From Micromonospora sonchi (GTDB lineage: Bacteria; Actinomycetota; Actinomycetes; Mycobacteriales; Micromonosporaceae): a stretch of 56,059 bases of DNA. Below are positions 49,163 to 56,059 of this stretch, in pieces. Location of the stretch: assembly GCF_014646235.1 (NCBI RefSeq), contig NZ_BMNB01000038.1:1-56059 (forward strand). The letters run 5' to 3'. The position numbers were made by a program, and so were the translations under genes. A model generated the notes under the pieces. It worked only from the letters and a program-made list of their open reading frames with translations. It did not search any database and was not told the origin of the DNA. Position 1 is the stretch's first letter; every line of letters starts with the position of its first letter.

Positions 49163-50068
49163 GTGGCCCACAGCCTGCACTTCGCCGCCTCGATGCTGGC
49201 GTGCTGGTTGATAGCGCAGGTGCTGGCCCGTTCCACCTGGACGTGGCGCAGCCCTCGGGTGGCGATCCTCTGCTGGCAGGCGGTCGGCCTGGGTGCCGGC
49301 CTCTCCGCGGTGGGCCTGCCGATGTCGCTGGGGCTGACTCCGTACCAACGCGGCACCGGCAGCGCCCTGCTAGCGCTCGCCGACGACCTGTGGCACAGCA
49401 CCCTGCCGGCCGGTCTGGGCGCCGTGCACCTGGGGCTGGTGGGCGTCGGTTTCGGCATCGGGGCGGTGCTGCTCACCACGACGGTACGCAGCATCCACGG
49501 CGCGGTACGCGCCCAGCGCCGGCACCGCGATCTGCTCGCCCTGGTGGCCCGGCGGGATCCCACCGTGCCCGGCGCGCTGGTGCTCGACCATCCGGGCGCG
49601 GCCGCGTACTGCCTGCCCGGGGTGCGTCCCCGGGTGGTGGTCAGCGCCGGCACGCTCGATCTGCTCAACCCGGCCGAGCTGGCGGCGGTGCTCACCCACG
49701 AACGGACGCACGCGCAGGAGCGGCACGACCTGGTGCTGCTGCCGTTCACCGCGCTGTGCCGGGCACTGCCCTGGCTGGGCTGGGTCAGGAAGGCGCACGA
49801 GCGGGTCTCGCTGCTGGTCGAGATGCGCGCCGACGACAAGGCCCGGGAGCTGCACGCGGATGCACCGCTGGCCGGGGCGCTGCAGCGCTTCGCCGCCGCC
49901 GGCAACCGGATCACTCCGGCCGGCGCGCTCGGCCTGGGCGACCGGGACCTGGCCGTACGCGTGCAGCGGCTGATGGTCACCGAACGCCCGCCCCGCCTGC
50001 TCGGTGCCGTCGCGCTGGCGGTGACCACCACCGCTGCCGCCCTGCCGATCTCGTTGTTCCTGAGCTGA
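49163..50068 (+). CDS. M56 family (BlaR1-like) membrane metallopeptidase
   Basis: The protein has 301 residues. Three or four transmembrane helices lie at about 5-110, followed by a cytoplasmic zinc peptidase domain with CLPGVRPRVVVSAGTLDLL and the HExxH motif in LTHERTHAQERHDLVLLP (about residues 174-191). A last hydrophobic helix lies at the C-terminus. It lacks the extracellular penicillin-binding sensor domain of BlaR1, like most actinobacterial M56 proteins. It starts with a GTG at 49163. It probably acts with the adjacent BlaI to relieve repression; the signal is unknown. Confidence 0.9.
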   Translation: MAHSLHFAASMLACWLIAQVLARSTWTWRSPRVAILCWQAVGLGAGLSAVGLPMSLGLTPYQRGTGSALLALADDLWHSTLPAGLGAVHLGLVGVGFGIGAVLLTTTVRSIHGAVRAQRRHRDLLALVARRDPTVPGALVLDHPGAAAYCLPGVRPRVVVSAGTLDLLNPAELAAVLTHERTHAQERHDLVLLPFTALCRALPWLGWVRKAHERVSLLVEMRADDKARELHADAPLAGALQRFAAAGNRITPAGALGLGDRDLAVRVQRLMVTERPPRLLGAVALAVTTTAAALPISLFLS

Positions 50069-50122
50069 CCCACCCTGAACTGACCCTGATCTTGTCGGAA
50101 TCGGCCCGCGTGAAGCCCTATA

Positions 50123-50137
50123 GGTAGGTTGCCTACC
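50123..50137. promoter_or_regulatory. Palindrome GGTAGG-TTG-CCTACC upstream of cydA
   Basis: A perfect 6-bp inverted repeat in a short AT-richer patch lies 47 nt before the cydA ATG, within the 115-nt gap after the M56 gene. It overlaps CCTATAGG- and TAGGTA-like promoter sequence, so a repressor bound there would block transcription. It could be a site for the neighbouring BlaI protein or for a redox regulator. Confidence 0.5.
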
Positions 50138-50183
50138 GGTAGCCTTCCCACCAACTCACGCCCCCGTCCCAGGAGAGCCGGCC

Positions 50184-51440
50184 ATGGACACCCTGCTCCT
50201 CGCCCGCCTGCAGTTCGCCGCGACCGCCTCGGTCCATTTCCTCTTCGTGGCCGTCACCCTCGGCCTGGTCACCCTCCTCGTCGGGCTGCAGACCGCCTGG
50301 GTGGTCACCGGCAACCCCCGCTGGGAGCGGCTGACCCGGTTCTGGGGCCAGCTCTACGTGATCAACTACGTGCTCGGCATCGCCACCGGCATCGTGATGG
50401 AGTTCCAGTTCGGGCTGAACTGGAGCGGGCTGTCGCGCTACGTCGGCAACGTCTTCGGCGCCCCGCTGGCGATCGAGACCCTGGTCGCCTTCTTCCTGGA
50501 GTCGACCTTCCTCGGCATGTGGATCTTCGGCTGGCACCGGCTGCGCCGGGGCGTACACCTCGCGCTGTTGTGGGGCGTGGCGCTCACCGCGTACGCCTCG
50601 GCGTTCTGGATCATGGTGGCCAACTCCTGGTTGCAGAACCCGGTCGGCTACGAGGTACGCGACGGCGTCGCCCACCTGACCGACTTCTCCGCGCTGCTGA
50701 CCAACCCGGCCCTCTGGACGGCACTCGGGCACGTGGTGTCGGCAGCGCTGCTCACCGGCGGGCTGCTGATGGCCGGGATCAGCGCCTGGCACCTGCTCCG
50801 GCGCACCCCCGACCACGACCTGTTCCGCACCTCGCTGCGGATCGGGGTGGTCACCGCCACGCTGGCGATCAGCCTCGTGCAGGGCTTCGGCTTCGCCCAG
50901 TTCCGGCCGGTGGGTGCGGTGCAGCCGACCAAGTTCGGGGGCACGAGCCCGGAGGCCGAGGCGCTGGTCGCCGAGTGGACCGCCCGGTTCGGGCCCGGCG
51001 ACTACCTGCCGCCCGCGCTGGCCAGCGTCGGGCTCGGGTTCATGATCCTCATCGGTTTCGGCCTCGGCCTGCTCTGGCTGCTGCTGCCGCTGCTCTGGCG
51101 GGACTGGATCATCCGGCTCCGGTTTCCGCTGTGGCTGCTGATGCTCGCCGTGCCGCTGCCGTTCGTGGCGCTGATCCTGGGCTGGATCTCCCGCGAGGTC
51201 GGCCGCCAGCCCTGGGTGGCGTACGGGCTGCTGCCGGTGGACCAGGCCGTCTCCCCGATCAGCGGATGGCTGATGGCCGTCTCCCTGACCGGCTTCACCC
51301 TGCTGCTCGGCACCCTCGCCGTCACCAACTGGGTGCTGCTGGCCCGGCACGCCGCCCGGGGCGCCGCCGACCCCGCCCTCGGCCGCCCACCGGCGCAGCC
51401 GGCCGCCGACGACACCCGCCCCGAACCCACCTTCGCCTGA
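50184..51440 (+). CDS. cydA: Cytochrome bd ubiquinol/menaquinol oxidase subunit I
   Basis: A 418-aa membrane protein with about nine helices. The heme ligands are His18 (ATASVHFLF) and His183 (LGHVVSAALL), with a Met in GLGFMILIGFG. Conserved Glu99 and Glu107 lie in ETLVAFFLEST, and the GRQPW motif is present. It is shorter than typical CydA (about 450-530), because the Q loop is of the short type and the C-terminus is trimmed. It oxidises quinol and reduces O2 with CydB, giving high-affinity respiration. The ATG at 50184 follows AGGAGAG. First gene of cydABDC. Confidence 0.95.
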   Translation: MDTLLLARLQFAATASVHFLFVAVTLGLVTLLVGLQTAWVVTGNPRWERLTRFWGQLYVINYVLGIATGIVMEFQFGLNWSGLSRYVGNVFGAPLAIETLVAFFLESTFLGMWIFGWHRLRRGVHLALLWGVALTAYASAFWIMVANSWLQNPVGYEVRDGVAHLTDFSALLTNPALWTALGHVVSAALLTGGLLMAGISAWHLLRRTPDHDLFRTSLRIGVVTATLAISLVQGFGFAQFRPVGAVQPTKFGGTSPEAEALVAEWTARFGPGDYLPPALASVGLGFMILIGFGLGLLWLLLPLLWRDWIIRLRFPLWLLMLAVPLPFVALILGWISREVGRQPWVAYGLLPVDQAVSPISGWLMAVSLTGFTLLLGTLAVTNWVLLARHAARGAADPALGRPPAQPAADDTRPEPTFA

Positions 51441-51450
51441 GGAGACCGCC

Positions 51451-52458
51451 ATGGAACTCGCCTGGTACGCCCTGCTCGGCCTCTTCTTCGCCGGATACCT
51501 GGTGCTCGGCGGCTACGACTACGGCGTCGGGCTGCTGCTCGCCCGCGGCGTCGACCCCGCCCGGCGGCGGGCGGCCCTCAACGCGGTCGGGCCGTTCTTC
51601 CTCGGCAACGAGGTGTGGCTGGTCGCCGCCGTGGGCATCCTGTTCGGCGCGTTCCCGGTGCTGGAGGGGGAACTGCTCGCCGGCAGCTACCCGGCCGTGC
51701 TGGGCGCGCTGGCCGGGGTGATCCTGGTGACCGCCGGGGTGCAGCTGCGCAGCCGGCCGGCGAGCCGGTCCGCCCGGGCCGGTTGGGACCGGGTGATCGC
51801 GGTGGGCAGCCTGCTCGCCGCGCTCGGCTGGGGCACCGTGCTCGCCGGGCTCCTCCAGGGCGTACCGCTGCACGCCGACGGGCACGTCGCCGGGGTGGCG
51901 CACCTGTTCACCCCGTTCGCCGCCGCCACCGCGCTGGCCGTGGTCGCCCTGGTCGCCGCGCACGGTGCGACCTTCCTCACGCTCCGGCTGCCGGCCGCCG
52001 AGGCCGATCGGCTCCGGCCGCTGGCCCGCCGGCTGATCGTCGCCGCGGTCATCGCGGTCGCCACGGCCGCCGCCGTCGGCCTGCTCTCCGATCGGGTACG
52101 CGCCGCCGCGCAGCGCCCCGCGATCGGCGTACTGCTGGCGATTCTGCTGGTCGCGGCCCTGCTGGTGGCCCACGCGGCGCTGGGCCGGCGGCGGGTCGGG
52201 CTGGCCTTCGCCGCCACCGCCACCGCTCTCGCGCTGCCGGTCGTGCTGGTCGGGGCGACCCTGTGGCCGTACGTGCTGGTGTCGACCGTCGACCCCGGCG
52301 CGTCGCTGGCGGTGGCCGACGCAGCGGCAAGCGCCCCGACGCTACGCCTGCTGGGTTGGCTGGCGCTGCCCCTGCTGCCGGCCCTACTAGGCTTTCAGGC
52401 GATGTGCTGGTGGATTTTCCGGGGACGGACCGACGGCAGAGCAGCGGTGTACTGGTGA
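51451..52458 (+). CDS. cydB: Cytochrome bd oxidase subunit II
   Basis: A 335-aa membrane protein with about eight helices. It starts WYALLGLFFAGYLVLGGYDYGVGLLL, in which GGYDYG (usually GFDFG) is the conserved N-terminal motif. NAVGPFFLGNEVWLVA and WGTVLAGLLQGVPL are further CydB blocks. It pairs with CydA. It starts 10 nt after the cydA stop, and its own stop overlaps the cydD GTG by 3 nt. Full family length. Confidence 0.95.
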   Translation: MELAWYALLGLFFAGYLVLGGYDYGVGLLLARGVDPARRRAALNAVGPFFLGNEVWLVAAVGILFGAFPVLEGELLAGSYPAVLGALAGVILVTAGVQLRSRPASRSARAGWDRVIAVGSLLAALGWGTVLAGLLQGVPLHADGHVAGVAHLFTPFAAATALAVVALVAAHGATFLTLRLPAAEADRLRPLARRLIVAAVIAVATAAAVGLLSDRVRAAAQRPAIGVLLAILLVAALLVAHAALGRRRVGLAFAATATALALPVVLVGATLWPYVLVSTVDPGASLAVADAAASAPTLRLLGWLALPLLPALLGFQAMCWWIFRGRTDGRAAVYW

Positions 52459-54125
52459 ACCGTCGCCCCTTCGACCCGCGGCTGCTGCACCGGGTCCCCG
52501 CGGCCCGGCGCGACCTCATGCTGCTCGCGTTCCTGGGCGTGCTCGCCGCCGGGCTGGTCGTGGTGCAGGCCACCGCCCTGGCCGCGCTGTTGGCCACCGC
52601 GTTCACCGGCCGGCTGGATCGGGTCGCGCTGGCCGGCTTCGTCGCCGCCGTCGCCGCCCGGTCGGTGCTGGTCTGGGCACAGGGCGCGGTGTCGGCACGG
52701 CTGGCCGCCACGGTCAAGGCCGCACTCCGGGCCGACCTGCTGGGCGCGGTGGCCCGGCACGGGCCGGGCTGGGTCGCCGGCCAGCGGGCCGGGCAACTGG
52801 CCACCCTGGCCGGCCGCGGGCTGGACGCCCTGGACGCCTATTTCACCGGCTACCTGCCACAACTGGCGCTGAGTATCACCGTCCCGGTGGCCGTGCTGAC
52901 CCGGGTCTTTGTCGCCGACTGGAGTTCGGCGGTGATCATCGCGCTGACCCTGCCACTCATCCCGATCTTCGGGGCGCTGCTCGGCTGGCAGGCCCAGGCC
53001 GCCACCGAACGCCAGTGGCGGCGGCTGTCCCTGCTGGGCGGGCACTTCCTGGACATGGTGGCCGGGCTGCCCACGTTGCGGGCCTTCGGCCGCGCCCGGT
53101 CCCAGACCGAGGCGGTCCGCCGGATGGCCGACGGTCACCGGGTGGCCACCATGAAGACCCTGCGCATCGCGTTCCTCTCCGCGCTGGTGTTGGAGCTCGT
53201 CGCCACCCTGTCGGTGGCGCTGGTCGCGGTGCCGGTGGGTGTCCGGCTGCTCGGCGGCGGGCTGGCCCTGCAGACCGCGCTGCTGGTGCTGCTGCTCACC
53301 CCGGAGGCGTACCTGCCGCTGCGGGCGGCCGGCAGCCGGTTCCACGCCAGCATGGAGGGACTCACCGCGCTGGACGAGGCGCTCACCCTCTCCGGTTCCG
53401 CGCCGGCACCGGCGGGCCGCGCCGGGACGCTGCCCGACGGGCGCGGCGAGATCCGGTTCGAGTCGGTGACCGTCGCGTACGAGCGCACCACCGCGCTGCG
53501 GGACGTCACGCTGACGATCCGGCCGGGCGAGCGGATCGCGGTCATCGGCCCGAGCGGCGCCGGCAAGACCACGCTGCTGAACCTGCTGCTCGGCTTCGTC
53601 GCGCCGACCGCCGGCCGGGTCACCGTCGGCGGGGTCGATCTCGCCGACGCCGACCTGGACGGCTGGCGCCGGCAGGTGGCCTGGGTGCCGCAGCGGGCGC
53701 ACCTGTTCGCCACGACGCTGGCGGACAACATCCGGCTCGGTACCCCCGACGCCGAACCGGCCCGGGTCGCCGCCGCGGTCCGGGACGCCTCCCTCGACGA
53801 CGTGGTCGCCGCGCTGCCCGACGGGCTCGACACCACGCTCGGCGAGCGCGGGCACGGCCTGTCCAGCGGGCAACGGCAGCGGGTGGCCCTGGCCCGGGCG
53901 TTCCTGAGGGACGCGCCCGTGGTCCTGCTCGACGAACCGACCGCGCGCCTCGACGCGGCGGCCGAGGCGGCGGTGCTGTCGGCCACCCACCGACTGATCA
54001 CCGGCCGCACCGCGCTGCTGGTCGCGCACCGGCCCGCGCTGCTCAGGGGCGTCGACCGCGTCCTGCGGGTCGCCGACGGTCGGGTCACCGAACTCACGCC
54101 GGCACCGGCCGGGGAGGTCCGATGA
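52455..54125 (+). CDS. cydD: Thiol reductant ABC exporter subunit CydD
   Basis: A 556-aa fused permease/ATPase. Six helices lie in residues 20-300, with the CydD-type EAYLPLRAAGSRFHASMEG after the last. The ATPase domain has Walker A GPSGAGKTT, signature GLSSGQRQRV, Walker B LLDEPTARLD and H-loop VAHRPAL. With CydC it exports cysteine or glutathione to the cell exterior, needed for cytochrome bd assembly. The GTG start at 52455 overlaps the cydB stop. The longer frame from 51615 is only a shadow of cydB. Confidence 0.93.
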   Translation: MNRRPFDPRLLHRVPAARRDLMLLAFLGVLAAGLVVVQATALAALLATAFTGRLDRVALAGFVAAVAARSVLVWAQGAVSARLAATVKAALRADLLGAVARHGPGWVAGQRAGQLATLAGRGLDALDAYFTGYLPQLALSITVPVAVLTRVFVADWSSAVIIALTLPLIPIFGALLGWQAQAATERQWRRLSLLGGHFLDMVAGLPTLRAFGRARSQTEAVRRMADGHRVATMKTLRIAFLSALVLELVATLSVALVAVPVGVRLLGGGLALQTALLVLLLTPEAYLPLRAAGSRFHASMEGLTALDEALTLSGSAPAPAGRAGTLPDGRGEIRFESVTVAYERTTALRDVTLTIRPGERIAVIGPSGAGKTTLLNLLLGFVAPTAGRVTVGGVDLADADLDGWRRQVAWVPQRAHLFATTLADNIRLGTPDAEPARVAAAVRDASLDDVVAALPDGLDTTLGERGHGLSSGQRQRVALARAFLRDAPVVLLDEPTARLDAAAEAAVLSATHRLITGRTALLVAHRPALLRGVDRVLRVADGRVTELTPAPAGEVR

Positions 54126-55909
54126 GCGGTCCCTCTCCCGAACTGACGGTGCTGCGCCTGGCCCGGCCGTACCTGAGACGGCTGGTCGGTGCCGGGCTGC
54201 TCGCCGCCGGCACCGAGTTCGCCGGGCTGGCCCTGATGGCCACCGCGACCTGGCTGTTGATGACCGCCGCCGGGCAGCCGCCGCTGGACCGTCTCACCGT
54301 GGCGATCGTCGCGGTGCGGGCGCTCGCCGTCGGCCGGGGCGTGCTGCGCTACACCGAGCGGCTCGCCGGTCACGACGCGGTGCTCCGCCTCGTCACCGAC
54401 GTACGCGCCCGGGCCTTCGCCACGCTGGCCGACCGACGCGGCGCACCGCCGCGCACCGGTGACGCGCTGAGTCGACTGGTCTCCGACGTGGAGGCGGTGC
54501 AGGACCTGCTGCTGCGCGTACTCGTCCCGGGCGCGGCGGCCGGGCTGGTGAGCGTACTGGCGGTCGGCCTGACCGCGCTCGTCTCCCCACCGGCCGCGCT
54601 CGTCCTCGCCGGCGGGCTGCTGCTGGCCGGGGTGGCCCTGCCGGCGCTGGCCACCCTCCTCACCCGGCGGGCCGGCGCCGAGGTGGCCCCGCTGCGCGGC
54701 GCGCTCGCCGCCGACGCGGTCGACCTGACCCACGGCGCCGCCGACCTGGCCGCCTTCGGCGCCACCGGCGACGCGCTCGGTGCCGCCGAGCGGCGGGCGC
54801 GGCGGCTGGCCCGGCTGGAACGCCGGCTCGCCGCGCTCGGTTTCGCCGTCGACGCCGCCGGGGTGCTGGTGGCCGGGGTGGCCGCCGGCGCGGTGGTACT
54901 CGTCGCGCTCCGCGCCGGAGTGGACGGGGTGCTGGTCGGCGTCCTGGCGGTCGGCACGCTGGCCGCGGTGGAGATCGCCCTCGCGCTGGTCGGCGCCGCC
55001 CGGCAGTGGACCGGGCTGCGCACCGGCCTGGCCAGGATCGCCCGGCTCGTCGCCCCCACCCCGGGCGCCAATCACCCCGCCGGCCCGACGGCGGCCGACC
55101 ACCCCGCCGGTCCGGAGGCCGACCGGAACGCGCCGGGCGTGCCGGGCGTGCGGTTCGAGCGGGTCACCGTCCGGTACCGGGCCGGCGCCCCCGCCGCGCT
55201 GGACAGCTTCGACCTCGACCTGCCGCCCGGCCACCGGGTGGCGGTCGTCGGGCCCAGCGGCGCGGGCAAGAGCAGCCTGGCCGCCGTCCTGACCGGCGCG
55301 GTACGCCCCGACGGCGGCCGGGTGACCCTGGACGGACGGGACGTGTCGAGCTACCCGCCCGACGCGTTGCCGCAGGTGGTCGGCGGGCTGCTCGCCGAGG
55401 CGCACGTCTTCCACGCCTCGGTCCGGGACAACCTGCTGCTCGGCCGCGCCGGCGCTGACGAGGCGGCGCTCACCGGCGCGGCGGACGCGGCCGGGTTGGC
55501 GGACTGGGTCCGGGAGCAGCCGGACGGCTGGGACACCGTGGTCGGCGAGCAGGGCGGGCAGCTCTCCGGCGGCCAGCGACAGCGGCTCGCCCTGGCCCGG
55601 GCACTGCTCGCGGCACCTGCGGTGCTGGTGCTGGACGAGCCGACCGAAGGCCTCGACCCGGTCGCCGCCGACGAGGTGCTCGCCTCGGCCCTCGCCGCCG
55701 TTCCAACCGGGCACTCGGTGCTGCTGATCTCCCATCGGCTCAGCGGTCTCGCCGGACTGGACGAGATCGTGGTGCTGGACGCCGGGCGGATCGTCCAACG
55801 CGGCCGGCACGCCGATCTGGTCGCGGCTGCCGGCTGGTACCGGGACCAGTGGCTGCTCCAGCAGGCCGCCGAACACGGCTACCTGGCACTCTCCACCCGC
55901 ACCGCTTAG
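54122..55909 (+). CDS. cydC: Thiol reductant ABC exporter subunit CydC
   Basis: The protein has 595 residues. The N-terminal six-helix domain includes EFAGLALMATATWLLMTAAGQPP and the VGRGVLRYTERLAGHDAVLRL segment typical of CydC. An Asp/Pro-rich linker (about 310-340) precedes the ATPase domain, with Walker A GPSGAGKSS, signature QLSGGQRQRL, Walker B LVLDEPTEGLD and H-loop ISHRLSGL. All catalytic residues are intact. Its ATG overlaps the cydD stop (ATGA). It completes the cydABDC operon, and no terminator is obvious in the 150 nt that remain. Confidence 0.93.
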   Translation: MSGPSPELTVLRLARPYLRRLVGAGLLAAGTEFAGLALMATATWLLMTAAGQPPLDRLTVAIVAVRALAVGRGVLRYTERLAGHDAVLRLVTDVRARAFATLADRRGAPPRTGDALSRLVSDVEAVQDLLLRVLVPGAAAGLVSVLAVGLTALVSPPAALVLAGGLLLAGVALPALATLLTRRAGAEVAPLRGALAADAVDLTHGAADLAAFGATGDALGAAERRARRLARLERRLAALGFAVDAAGVLVAGVAAGAVVLVALRAGVDGVLVGVLAVGTLAAVEIALALVGAARQWTGLRTGLARIARLVAPTPGANHPAGPTAADHPAGPEADRNAPGVPGVRFERVTVRYRAGAPAALDSFDLDLPPGHRVAVVGPSGAGKSSLAAVLTGAVRPDGGRVTLDGRDVSSYPPDALPQVVGGLLAEAHVFHASVRDNLLLGRAGADEAALTGAADAAGLADWVREQPDGWDTVVGEQGGQLSGGQRQRLALARALLAAPAVLVLDEPTEGLDPVAADEVLASALAAVPTGHSVLLISHRLSGLAGLDEIVVLDAGRIVQRGRHADLVAAAGWYRDQWLLQQAAEHGYLALSTRTA

Positions 55910-56059
55910 TGCTCGGCTGCGGAAATCCGTCGGGGGGGTGTCCCTATGACCTTTGTCAAGGAGACGCCCGCAGCAGGGCGATCCACTGGTGATGTGCAGG
56001 ACGGGTTGGGTGTCGGACAGGGGATGAGTGTCGGATCGGCTGCGGCTTTTCCGGTTCCT
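55910..56059. other. Intergenic sequence at window end
   Basis: 150 nt follow cydC. They contain an ATG frame at 55946 too short to judge and cut by the window. GC content drops slightly relative to cydC. No hairpin or promoter was convincing. Confidence 0.3.

Noticed and set aside
51615..52454. N-terminal extension of CydD into cydB
   Set aside because: The extension is an out-of-frame shadow of cydB. The GTG at 52455 overlaps the cydB stop and begins the normal CydD sequence.

Overview
This is a high-GC actinobacterial chromosome segment. It is most likely from Micromonosporaceae (Micromonospora or a relative), judged from strong G/C third-position use, the lineage-typical families present (GPP34, DUF397, SCO6745-type, DUF998, GuaB1) and several families of short palindromic intergenic repeats. 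No rRNA, tRNA, transposase, phage gene or CRISPR array was recognised. The window starts inside an acyl-CoA carboxylase beta-subunit gene and ends just after cydC.

Layout. (1) 1-15.1 kb is a split acyl-CoA carboxylase locus: the pccB/accD tail at 1-161, accE at 6394, maf at 10024 and the biotinylated alpha subunit accA3 at 13337. Between these parts lie an ECF41 sigma factor with its carboxymuconolactone-decarboxylase-like target gene, a second ECF sigma factor with a membrane partner, an M50-type membrane metallopeptidase, a transmembrane Ser/Thr kinase, a three-gene type-VII-secretion-like cassette ending in a mycosin-type protease, an O-methyltransferase and a DrrAB-like ABC exporter. (2) 15.1-19.6 kb holds a LysG-type regulator divergent from a LysE exporter, GuaB1 (purine salvage) and an MgtE magnesium channel. 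(3) 19.9-25.6 kb holds a TetR/DoxX divergon with two palindromic operators and a MarR-ABC-ABC operon encoding a heterodimeric exporter. (4) 25.6-33.4 kb holds a DUF998 membrane protein, an LpdA-like quinone reductase, a GGCT-like protein, a minus-strand MBL/coiled-coil/SCO6745 group, a DUF4349 lipoprotein and an M20 amidohydrolase. (5) 33.9-45.9 kb holds an acyl-CoA mutase large subunit, a second transmembrane Ser/Thr kinase with eight TQR[IV] motifs, a phosphosugar mutase, a 1-kb repeat-rich non-coding stretch with a decayed XRE/DUF397 remnant, GPP34, upp, deoC, an aldehyde dehydrogenase and a half-length aldehyde dehydrogenase. (6) 45.9-50.1 kb holds a candidate leader peptide, metY-metX and a BlaI/M56 signalling pair. 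(7) 50.2-55.9 kb holds the cydABDC cytochrome bd operon.

Functionally the window is mostly core metabolism (malonyl/methylmalonyl-CoA supply, methionine, nucleoside and deoxyribose salvage, bd respiration) with several signalling modules. Gene order broadly parallels Mycobacterium tuberculosis accD5-accE5-maf-accA3 and lpdA-GGCT-amidohydrolase-pmmB-upp (from memory of that genome), with lineage-specific insertions.

The points most worth a second look are the TQRI array in the kinase at 35.7 kb, the autonomous T7SS-like cassette with an abrupt composition change inside the protease gene, an ECF41-type promoter in front of the CMD gene, paired GGGGCCCC-core repeats at gene 3' ends, the leader peptide before metY, and the conserved-looking half aldehyde dehydrogenase.
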